This document shows positions 1-7,588 of a stretch of DNA of 27,582 bases, one piece after another. Each line of letters begins with the position of its first letter. Within the stretch, counting starts at the first letter, position 1. The position numbers and the translations under genes are program-made. The notes beneath the pieces were generated by a model. The model did not search any database. It saw only the letters and a list, made by a program, of their open reading frames with translations, and was not told where the DNA came from. This stretch comes from a virus: IMG/VR virus record IMGVR_UViG_3300009183_000305, positions 1-27,582 of that record; one strand, written 5' to 3'.

Positions 1-141
1 GTTAAGGACTCTGAGTGCCTAGGCATCACGGAGTTCAAGTCTGGCGGCAAGGCTCACACCCTGCTTGAGATCATCACCAAGCCTACAAAGGCTGAACTGA
101 AGGCTGAACTCAAGGCCCGGAACATCTCCCTCCCTGCCTAA
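1..141 (+). CDS. C-terminal end of an unrecognised phage protein (partial)
   Basis: An open frame enters from the left edge and stops at TAA 139-141, giving 46 residues that end in ISLPA. The tail is rich in lysine and glutamate, with a short repeated KAELKAEL segment that should form an amphipathic helix. Too little is present to name a family. It lies immediately upstream of the nozzle-like gene in the late operon, so a virion or assembly role is plausible from context only. The next gene begins one base after its stop. Confidence 0.6.
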   Translation, partial: VKDSECLGITEFKSGGKAHTLLEIITKPTKAELKAELKARNISLPA

Positions 142-142
142 T

Positions 143-250
143 ATGATTACTATTATCCTTCTCTCACTCTCCTTCCTTGGCGGTGTCTATGTCGGCGCTC
201 GCTTCTCCGACAAGTTGCTCGCCATCTGGCACTCCATCACAGGTAAGTAA
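143..250 (+). CDS. Small membrane peptide (35 aa)
   Basis: ATG at 143 lies one base after the upstream stop, and its TAA (248-250) shares a base with the ATG of the next gene (TAATG), which is the coupling style used throughout this genome. The product begins MITIILLSLSFLGGVYVGA, a single hydrophobic segment over about residues 2-19, followed by a short basic/amphipathic tail ending ITGK. It looks like a one-pass inner-membrane peptide. No function can be assigned. Small holin-like or ejection-related membrane peptides are possible, but this is inference from topology and position alone. Evidence that it is a real gene is the packing between two genes and the strongly hydrophobic composition. 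Confidence 0.5.
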   Translation: MITIILLSLSFLGGVYVGARFSDKLLAIWHSITGK

Positions 251-2445
251 TGCCAGCCAGAGAGTACGCAGTCGATGGTGACGAAGGGTTCATCGGCTTG
301 AACTCTAGGGACAACCCGGTCAATCTGGGTAAGAACTTTGTCTCCAAAGCCGTCAACATCCGTATGGATCGTGGAATCGCCACCGTCCGCAAGGGTGCTG
401 AACGCCTTACTACTGGCGCTCTTATTGGTGAGACAATCTTTGGGTCGTGCGTATACACAAAAGACGATGGAACTGAACTTATCATTCTTTCAGTTGCTGA
501 AGGACTCTATGCCTACAACCCGGATACAGAATCCGTATCTTCAAAGATTCTATTCCCGGGTGCTGTCAATAGCGCCACATTCACTTCCCCTGATGGGATC
601 ACGGCTGTAGTTACAAAGGCCGCCCACGGACTTACAGTTGGAACTAAAGTTCACATCACTGCTACAGTTGCTGCTTACGGTGGTACTGTGACTATTACAG
701 CAGTAACGACTAATACATTCTCATATACTCTCTTTACCCGTCCCGGCATCCAGACAGGAACTTGCAGTTATAACGCCACTAATATTATTGTAAGCGGAGA
801 TGAAGTGCAAATGTATCAGGCTACCGGAATCGGCTATGTATACATCCTGCGTGGCTTCCTAAAGACAACGCTTCGATGGGATGGTGCTTCTACCATTGCC
901 GTCCCCGGTGTTGGCGTACATCATAACTATCCGAACAGCCGTCACGCTATCTACTACGGCAACCGCCACATCGTCCAGACGGATCGTAATAGCATCAGCA
1001 TCAGCCACTACTTATCTGACAGCACTTGGTCGGCGCTGGATGTGTTCACCATTAATGACGGAAGTTCCGATACGCTCGTAGCCGTTGCACCTTGGACTCT
1101 CAATGAGTTCGTGGTTTTTATGCGTAACAGCATTTTCTATGCTGCTGCCGGTGTCGGTGCTAATGCCTCTGGGGATGCGGCTCACGAAGCCGACTCCTAC
1201 ATCAAGTCGCTCGCCAGTGATATCGGTTGTATCGCTAAGGGGTCTATTGTTCAGGCTGGCGGTGGCATCCTGTTCCTGTCGGATAACGGGGTCTATATGC
1301 TTAACCCTGCTGGCGCTGGCAATGGATCGGCTAACACCCCTGAAGGGATGCGACTACTAACGCTCGCAGAGCCTCTGTCTTCGCCAATCAACGATATTAT
1401 CGCTCGTATCAACTATAACTATGTTGATCGTGCCGTAGCATCCTACTGGGATAATCGTTACTATCTTTCTGTTCCGCTTGATGACAGCACCCGGAATAAT
1501 GCCACGCTTGTATACAACTTTGTGAACAAGGCTTGGGAGTCTGTTGATTCATATCCTATCAACGCATCGATGGATAATCCCATTACTGCTGATGTTTGGG
1601 TTGTGTCTACATCTGGATACGACTATCCGAATAGTACTGACGATTTCATTAAGATCCGAATTGATAGGACTGCCAGTCCGTACCACGGTCTTGCGCTTAA
1701 TGACTATGCAAACTTTGTATTTGGGCCTGCAAGTTGGAATGGCTCTTCTCTTGGAGACTACGGAAGTCCTCCTAGTGGAACCTATAAAGTAACCAATGAC
1801 CTTGGATACTCTAATACTTATTTTACAATCCGTATTCCTATTAGTGCATTTAAAATACTTCCATATTCCGGATCTTATCCATCTGGTACTTGGAACTATA
1901 CGCTTGGATATCAGTGTTCATTCTCAAAGGCAGACTCGTTCTCTTTCCAAAGTTTCTGTGTAGCAAAGCGTGGTAATCGCCGCCGTATGTTTATGGTTAA
2001 CGATTCTCAAGGCGTATTTATGCTTGAGGAGTTAGAATATGATGAGTTTGGCGCTGGTAATGGAAGTCCAATTCTTCCGTTCAATATCCCGACAACGCTA
2101 AATCCTTTGTCTTTTACGCCAATTCCAATTCAGGCAGAACTGGTTACGCGGGCTTATTCATTCCAGACCAACCGTGAGAAACGGTTCTCTAGTATGCAGA
2201 CTGACTTGTCGCTACCGGCTGGAGGCTCGATCAGGACATCCTTTATCACAGTAAACCCAGATAACACTAATCTGGTTTCAGACTACGGCTCCCCGTTTAC
2301 CGAGGACTTTATTCTTCGTGTTCCAATTCGCAAGTCTGGCTATTATTCCCAAGTTAAATTTACCACATCTAATCTTCGCCCGTCCATCAGGTCTGTGACC
2401 GTAGAGGCCATCGTACCCGGACATATGACTCAATCCAAAAAATAA
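250..2445 (+). CDS. Tail nozzle / tail-tube-B-like virion protein (731 aa)
   Basis: The N-terminus (GFIGLNSRDNPVNLGKN, then a segment like NIRMDRGIATVRKG) followed by many short beta-strand repeats resembles podovirus tail nozzle proteins (T7 gp12, P22 gp10 type), which form a beta-propeller at the distal tail. Beta-propeller-like pieces include FMRNSIFYAAAG (about residue 290) and DNGVYMLNPAG (about 345). Residues 108-176 carry an inserted module with HGLTVG and a TFSY ending, and residues about 455-575 look like a second insertion with lower GC than the flanks. The length is close to the T7 gp12 size (794 aa). Location just upstream of the fibre and ejection proteins fits. The start ATG overlaps the previous stop. 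The family assignment is by pattern and synteny, not by alignment. Confidence 0.6.
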   Translation: MPAREYAVDGDEGFIGLNSRDNPVNLGKNFVSKAVNIRMDRGIATVRKGAERLTTGALIGETIFGSCVYTKDDGTELIILSVAEGLYAYNPDTESVSSKILFPGAVNSATFTSPDGITAVVTKAAHGLTVGTKVHITATVAAYGGTVTITAVTTNTFSYTLFTRPGIQTGTCSYNATNIIVSGDEVQMYQATGIGYVYILRGFLKTTLRWDGASTIAVPGVGVHHNYPNSRHAIYYGNRHIVQTDRNSISISHYLSDSTWSALDVFTINDGSSDTLVAVAPWTLNEFVVFMRNSIFYAAAGVGANASGDAAHEADSYIKSLASDIGCIAKGSIVQAGGGILFLSDNGVYMLNPAGAGNGSANTPEGMRLLTLAEPLSSPINDIIARINYNYVDRAVASYWDNRYYLSVPLDDSTRNNATLVYNFVNKAWESVDSYPINASMDNPITADVWVVSTSGYDYPNSTDDFIKIRIDRTASPYHGLALNDYANFVFGPASWNGSSLGDYGSPPSGTYKVTNDLGYSNTYFTIRIPISAFKILPYSGSYPSGTWNYTLGYQCSFSKADSFSFQSFCVAKRGNRRRMFMVNDSQGVFMLEELEYDEFGAGNGSPILPFNIPTTLNPLSFTPIPIQAELVTRAYSFQTNREKRFSSMQTDLSLPAGGSIRTSFITVNPDNTNLVSDYGSPFTEDFILRVPIRKSGYYSQVKFTTSNLRPSIRSVTVEAIVPGHMTQSKK

Positions 2446-3924
2446 ATGGCTCAAATCCAATCTCCAGAAACTTATGTTGACGGACAGCAGGTCACAGCAG
2501 CCCGACTGAATAATCAGACGAACGGCGCTACCCTGCTTCCCGGCGCTATCACAGACCAATCTGCCTTGGCCGCTAACACGGTTGATGTGGCTGACACGAT
2601 CCTAATTCACGATGCATCTGCTGGAGCCTTGCGTAAGGCAACAGTGAGCGACTTGATGAATAGTGGTATCAGTGGAACTACTGGAACTATTACTGGAAGT
2701 GCTGGAGTTGATATCAACATTACTCCTGCTGGCACTCAGAAGACTCAGATTAACAGTAACCTTACCGTTACTGGAAACGAGACTATCAATGGTAGCCTTA
2801 CGGTTACTGGCAATACAATCTGTGACGCTGCGCTTACGGTAAATGGCATTCCTACATTTACAACTACATCGGCTCTTAAGTTACCAGTAGGCACAACAGG
2901 TCAGCGACCCGGCACTGGAGTCCTTGGTCAAATCCGTTATAACACCACAACCTCCAATACCGAGGTTTACAATGGTACGACTTGGGAGGAAGTCGGCGGC
3001 GGCCCTTTTGACGCTACGGGCGGTAACAAGATTATCGCCCCGGATACGACTGTCGTAACCGCTTCCTTCACTTCCGTCAACGGTGAGTCTGTTGTCGTTA
3101 CCTCTGGCGGTCATTCCGTCAGCATCGGCCAGATCGTCCGCATCGTAACGGCTGTCGCTGGCTATTCTGGTGACTATCAGGTCATCGCTGCTGACGCTGG
3201 TACATTCACATACATTATGCCTGTGCTTGCTGTGGCTAACAGCGGTTCTTGCACATTCCAGAAGGCTGGTAACTTTAAGTGCCATATCTTTACGACTAGC
3301 GGCACATTTACAGTCACGGGCAAGGGTGGTAATGTTGAGATCCTTGCTGTTGGCGGTGGCGGTGGCGGTGGTTCTTCTGGCTCGTTCCCATACTCTGGTG
3401 GCGGTGGCGGTGGTGGCGCAGTTGTGTACTACCCTTATTACAGCCTAACACCCGGACAGATTATAAATATCACAGTTGGAACTGGAGGTGCTGCTTCTAC
3501 AAATGGCACTGCTTCTACATTTGGTACTATCAGTGCTGGTGGTGGTGGTGGTGCTTCTGGATTTACTGGTGGCGTTTCTGGTACTGGTACTCTAGGCAAT
3601 ACTGGAAACTCTGGAACTGTTGCAACTTGGACTGCTGCTGGTGCTTATACCGTATCGAGAGGAGGAGGCGGTGGAGGGGCTGGTGGCCCCCCTATCACAT
3701 ATCCCGGCAACTCTGCCTCTGGACTTGGTGGCCCCGGCAAGGGATCGTCTATCATTGGCATCCCGCAGAACTATGGTGGTGGTGGTTCTTGCCAAATTAA
3801 CCTTGTGGGAGCAAGTGATGGTGGCGGTGGTTATAATACTGCTACTTCTAATGGCGGGGGTGGAAGTAGTTATGGTGCTGGAGCCGCTGGCATCGTAATC
3901 GTCCGTTACCCATACTGGCTCTGA
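2446..3924 (+). CDS. Glycine-rich tail fibre / receptor-binding protein (492 aa)
   Basis: The start ATG directly follows the previous TAA. Layout: an N-terminal virion-attachment region (residues about 1-90); a repetitive beta stretch with NLTVTGN and SLTVTGN units (about 105-140); the common phage fibre module LPVGTTGQRPGTGVLGQIRY followed by a YNGTTWEEV strand (about 145-185); a module like the one in the upstream nozzle protein (about 200-274, ending FTYIMP); and a glycine-rich C-terminal domain from about residue 280. That last domain opens with FTTSGTFTVTGKGG, carries several runs of five to seven glycines, and closes with AAGIVIVRY, the usual ending of Gly-rich adhesin domains. It most likely makes the host-binding tip. 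The runs of GGTGGC codons follow from glycine coding. Confidence 0.75.
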   Translation: MAQIQSPETYVDGQQVTAARLNNQTNGATLLPGAITDQSALAANTVDVADTILIHDASAGALRKATVSDLMNSGISGTTGTITGSAGVDINITPAGTQKTQINSNLTVTGNETINGSLTVTGNTICDAALTVNGIPTFTTTSALKLPVGTTGQRPGTGVLGQIRYNTTTSNTEVYNGTTWEEVGGGPFDATGGNKIIAPDTTVVTASFTSVNGESVVVTSGGHSVSIGQIVRIVTAVAGYSGDYQVIAADAGTFTYIMPVLAVANSGSCTFQKAGNFKCHIFTTSGTFTVTGKGGNVEILAVGGGGGGGSSGSFPYSGGGGGGGAVVYYPYYSLTPGQIINITVGTGGAASTNGTASTFGTISAGGGGGASGFTGGVSGTGTLGNTGNSGTVATWTAAGAYTVSRGGGGGGAGGPPITYPGNSASGLGGPGKGSSIIGIPQNYGGGGSCQINLVGASDGGGGYNTATSNGGGGSSYGAGAAGIVIVRYPYWL

Positions 3925-4343
3925 TGCTCCTATCCGAACTAACCTCCTTTATTGATGCGAACCGCTACAAGGGTCGCAGGGAGGCGTTCTTGGATAGCAG
4001 CATTGAGAACTACCTACGCTGGGCTTTTTTACATAACTATTTGTTTGTAACCTATAACGATGACAGCATCTCAGGTGTTGGGGTTGTCTATCCTATTGAA
4101 TCGTCTTACGAGGGTGACGAGTCTGTATTCTATCTTTTTGAGCGTGTCCGGGCAGAAGACCAAGATAACAAGGAAATCTGCATTATGGATATGTGTTCTA
4201 CCTCTGCCAAAAGCCGATCCAGCCTTGTGTCACAGTTCAAGAAACGCTATCCAAATTGGGAAAACCAGCGTAAATGGGCTATCCAATTTGATAAAGTTAA
4301 CGAAATCTCTAATAAATACATCAACTTAATCCACGCACTCTAA
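3924..4343 (+). CDS. Putative ejection-associated protein, T7 gp13-like by position (139 aa)
   Basis: The start overlaps the fibre stop (TGATG). The protein is 139 residues, almost the size of T7 gp13 (138 aa), and precedes three genes in the order expected of gp14, gp15 and gp16. The mixed alpha/beta pattern (SFIDANRYKGRREAFLD; YLFVTYNDDSISGVGVVYPI; ICIMDMCSTSAKSRSSLVSQF; YPNWENQRKW) is compatible with a GNAT-like fold of the type seen in gp13 relatives: a central 'function-display' strand, a helix after it and a C-terminal YP-containing strand. I see no clear acetyl-CoA loop. Assembly or internal-protein maturation is inferred from synteny only. Confidence 0.4.
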   Translation: MLLSELTSFIDANRYKGRREAFLDSSIENYLRWAFLHNYLFVTYNDDSISGVGVVYPIESSYEGDESVFYLFERVRAEDQDNKEICIMDMCSTSAKSRSSLVSQFKKRYPNWENQRKWAIQFDKVNEISNKYINLIHAL

Positions 4344-5185
4344 TGGGAAAATCCGCCAAAGCACCAGCCCCTAATCCACAAGCAGACTACCAACAGTATC
4401 TGTCCGAGGGTACTAATGCCCTTAACGCCCAGTCTGCCCTGCTTCCTCTGCAGGCTTCGCTTGAATCCCGGCTCCAGCCGATGCTCACCCAGCAGCAGAT
4501 GGCTGGACTTCAGGGTCAGGCTCAGGGGATGCTTGGTCTCTACGGTAACCTGTACGCCCCGGCGCAGGCATTCCAGCAGCGTTACGCCAATGACCAGATT
4601 TCGATGCTTGGCGGCCTTGGCGCTCAGGCTACCAATGCGGCTATTGGCTCCCTTGATTCTACGACCCGTGGTATTTATTCTGCCTTTGGTCAGCAGGCGC
4701 TTACTGACCTTCAGGCCGGATCTAGCCTAAATGCACAAGAAACTAACCAAGCCCAGCAGGCTGCCCGGGCTGCCGCCCAGTCCCGTGGCCTCAATTTCAG
4801 CCGTCAGGGCACTGATATGGAAATCCTGAACACTTATGGTATGGGTCAGCAGCGCCTCCAACAGCGTCAGGCCACAGCCCAGCAAGCCTATCAGATGGGT
4901 GCTGGACAGCAGCAGGTTGGCCTTCAGGGCTTCCTAGCCCCTGCCTATGCCGCTTCCCAGCAGTACGGCCTTGGCGGCCTTGTACAGGGCGCACAGGCTG
5001 GCTATGGAAACCTTGGGAACTCATTCCTTCAGCCGGAATCCCAGTATATGGCTAATATCCGCGCTAACCGCATCCAGATGGAAACCTCTATTGCGGCTGC
5101 CAATGCCCAGCAGCAGGGTGCTATTACTGGCAGTCTTATTGGTGCTGCTGGTTCTATGATGGGCGGCTACTTTTCCCGTAAATAA
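4343..5185 (+). CDS. Internal virion / ejection protein, gp14-like (280 aa)
   Basis: The start overlaps the previous stop (TAATG). The protein is dominated by Ala, Gln and Gly in long predicted helices (e.g. LTQQQMAGLQGQAQGML, AQQAARAAAQSRGLNFSRQG), with no enzymatic motif. It ends in a glycine-zipper-like hydrophobic segment (GSLIGAAGSMMGGYFSRK, residues about 261-280) with a basic end, as expected for an ejection protein that inserts in a membrane. T7 gp14 forms the outer-membrane part of the DNA-ejection conduit; composition, position between gp13- and gp15-like genes and terminal hydrophobic segment match that role. Similar Ala/Gln-rich proteins of other podoviruses are usually just called virion structural proteins. 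Confidence 0.55.
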   Translation: MGKSAKAPAPNPQADYQQYLSEGTNALNAQSALLPLQASLESRLQPMLTQQQMAGLQGQAQGMLGLYGNLYAPAQAFQQRYANDQISMLGGLGAQATNAAIGSLDSTTRGIYSAFGQQALTDLQAGSSLNAQETNQAQQAARAAAQSRGLNFSRQGTDMEILNTYGMGQQRLQQRQATAQQAYQMGAGQQQVGLQGFLAPAYAASQQYGLGGLVQGAQAGYGNLGNSFLQPESQYMANIRANRIQMETSIAAANAQQQGAITGSLIGAAGSMMGGYFSRK

Positions 5186-5188
5186 TTT

Positions 5189-7585
5189 ATGGCTTCTCCC
5201 TTCGCTAAGTATCAGTCTGAACAGGTTCAACAGATGGCCCCGGGCTTCGTTGAAGCCTACGGCCGTGCAGGCGCTTCTATTGGACAGGGTATTGCTACGG
5301 CAGGTGCTGCTATAAATCAAGGTCTTGCTGAAGCCGATAAACGCAGGAAGGAAGAGATTGCTACCAAGGCATCCCTTGCCCCGTACATCCGCAATGATGA
5401 TCGTATCACGGCTACGGAAGGAATGATTAAGTCTGGCCTGCTAACAAAGGCTGATGACGGTACTGTTGTTGTTTCCGCTAAGTGGGCAAATTACGCCGAC
5501 ACAAAGGGTCTCAAGAAATACTTAGATTTCTACAACGAGACTGGCGGCGATGGCAGTAAATTATCTGGTGATAAACTTATCGAGTTTGCTAGCCGTTTTG
5601 AAGGTGAGCAGAAGTACATTGCCCAGCAGGCTTCCAATGCTAAGGCTAAAACCGCTACACGACTTCAAGAGGCTCAGATTGCAAAGTTGACAGCCGAGGC
5701 TGCAGCCAAGGCTAGTGAGACTGGCCTTGTAACACAACTTCTTTCAGGAATTGGTGGAGCAGGATTCGGAGGAAGCATTACTCCTTACACCAATGAGTCT
5801 CCTACTGCTGGCATTAATATCACGCCTTCGCAGTTTGCCGGAACAGGCATTACATCTATAGAGACTCTTACTGCTGTACCTCCTACGGTTACTAAGGTTG
5901 ATGCTACAGTTCCTGCTGTTGCAGCCCCTGCCGCAGCCCCTGTTTCTGCTGCGCTTACCGCTGGCACTGCTCCGACTGTTGCCGCTACCGCTGCTACGGC
6001 AGCCAAGGCCGCAGAGCCTGCCAAAGATCCTGACGCTATTGATAAACTTGCTCAACAGGTTGGCCTAACCCGTGAGAATCTTATCGAGTCTTCCAATTCT
6101 GCCGGAGTAACTCCTGAAGCATATGTTGAAAACCTACTAGGTGTTGCCAAATATAATGCTTCTCCAAAAAGTGTTTCACTTGAGGATCCAACATATAGTG
6201 TTCCTCCTGCAAGTCCTCAAGAAATGCGTAGGAATACAAAGGCTGCTAAGTCTGCTTTTGAAAAAGAACAAAAGGCTACGGCTGCTGCTCCTGCTGGAAG
6301 TGCCCCTACTCAGGCTGCCGCTCCGGCCGCTTCTGCTCCGGCCGAGGCTCCTCCTGAGCCTACCACTTCCCCAGTTGGAACAGAAGAAGCCACTGCTGCT
6401 GCTAAAGTATATGATGTCCCGGCTGAAAGCGCTAGGGTTACACAAAAACTTTCTGATGTAAATGCTGAACGAGAAAGTGTTCGTAGCAAATATGCTGCTA
6501 TCAGAACTAAGAATGCTGCTGCTAGGTCTAGTCAGCGCCAACAGGCTTTAGGTCTTAGCATTGTTGCTCCTGCTAAAGGCACTGGATTTACATCCTATCT
6601 GGACAATATTAAGAAGTTTGAAGACGAGGCTGAAGCCCGTGAACTTAAGGCTATTGACGATAAGGAGTCTACTATTAATCGAAACTTCGCAAATTATCAG
6701 GCTGCTGCTACTGCTCAAAAAGAAGGCCGTTCAGAAGACCGTGCTAATCGTGCCGAGCAGCGGGCTGTTCAAGCAGCAAGTGCGACTGGAACAAAGGATG
6801 CAACAAAGGCTCTTGCTGACATTCGTGCTGCAAAGAGACAGCGACTTCTGGATTATCCTATGTATAGCATTTGGAACCATTTAGGTTCTAATATGGCAAT
6901 TGATCCTAAGAGCGGACAACAATACGACCCAGTTGAATTTGGCATTAAACCTCTTTCTCCCAGCGCGCAAATTGCAGTTAATGAAGCCCACGAAGGGTGG
7001 AGTAAGACTGTTGATTTTATGGTCAATATGGACAAGACGCTTGCTGCGCGAGTTAAGGATAATGACCGTTGGCTTGGCAGTTTCCGTTCTACTGCAAAGA
7101 ATATGCAGAATTATTTCGAGGGTGAACTCTCAAGTGTGTTCGGTGTTGCTACATTCCGAAGAGGCATTGTTTCCGGTGGCAACTTCTCTGACGCTGACCG
7201 AGAGTTTGTTAAGTCTGCTATTACCTATCTTAACTCCGCTGCTCCTGATTTGTCCGCAGAAGACCTTAAGGCTTCACTTAATGCCCTTGGCGTATTTGTG
7301 AACAATATGTATATCAGGACGCTTGAAGCCAATGATATGGTGTATGATCCTAAGAACGCTAAGGCTTTTGCTGACAAACTTGAAGGCGCTGGAATGCCTG
7401 ATAAGGCTAATGCTGCCCGTGAAGGTGTTACCCGTGCTGGAATTTTCTATAGCCGATTTGGCATCAAGCCTCCGGGCGGAACTACCCAAGCCTATGACCC
7501 AGCAGCAGCCAAGAATGCATTTGAATTGCTTTATCCTAAGTTGAAGGCTAAGGGTCTTCTTCCTGACGGTATGAAAATTAAATAA
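5189..7585 (+). CDS. Internal virion / ejection protein, gp15-like (798 aa)
   Basis: The start lies three bases after the upstream TAA; there is no Shine-Dalgarno site. Length 798 is near T7 gp15 (747 aa), and the gene lies between gp14-like and gp16-like genes. The N-terminal 180 residues are helical and charged (ADKRRKEEIATKASLAPYI, KTATRLQEAQIAKLTAEAAA). Residues about 230-280 and 365-405 are long Ala/Pro linkers (PAAAPVSAALTAGTAP, PAASAPAEAPPEPTT), separating helical blocks. From about 410 the protein is helical again (LSDVNAERESVRSKYAAI) with a conserved-looking C-terminal domain (DRWLGSFRSTAKNMQNYFEG; ADREFVKSAITYLNS). No catalytic motif is seen. The likely role is building the periplasm-spanning ejection channel; assignment rests on order, size and helix content. 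Confidence 0.5.
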   Translation: MASPFAKYQSEQVQQMAPGFVEAYGRAGASIGQGIATAGAAINQGLAEADKRRKEEIATKASLAPYIRNDDRITATEGMIKSGLLTKADDGTVVVSAKWANYADTKGLKKYLDFYNETGGDGSKLSGDKLIEFASRFEGEQKYIAQQASNAKAKTATRLQEAQIAKLTAEAAAKASETGLVTQLLSGIGGAGFGGSITPYTNESPTAGINITPSQFAGTGITSIETLTAVPPTVTKVDATVPAVAAPAAAPVSAALTAGTAPTVAATAATAAKAAEPAKDPDAIDKLAQQVGLTRENLIESSNSAGVTPEAYVENLLGVAKYNASPKSVSLEDPTYSVPPASPQEMRRNTKAAKSAFEKEQKATAAAPAGSAPTQAAAPAASAPAEAPPEPTTSPVGTEEATAAAKVYDVPAESARVTQKLSDVNAERESVRSKYAAIRTKNAAARSSQRQQALGLSIVAPAKGTGFTSYLDNIKKFEDEAEARELKAIDDKESTINRNFANYQAAATAQKEGRSEDRANRAEQRAVQAASATGTKDATKALADIRAAKRQRLLDYPMYSIWNHLGSNMAIDPKSGQQYDPVEFGIKPLSPSAQIAVNEAHEGWSKTVDFMVNMDKTLAARVKDNDRWLGSFRSTAKNMQNYFEGELSSVFGVATFRRGIVSGGNFSDADREFVKSAITYLNSAAPDLSAEDLKASLNALGVFVNNMYIRTLEANDMVYDPKNAKAFADKLEGAGMPDKANAAREGVTRAGIFYSRFGIKPPGGTTQAYDPAAAKNAFELLYPKLKAKGLLPDGMKIK

Positions 7586-7588
7586 TTA

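Noticed and set aside
3350-3900. GGTGGC and GGTGGT runs as a DNA tandem repeat or microsatellite
   Set aside because: They encode the glycine-rich fibre tip and vary at third positions, so they are explained by protein composition.
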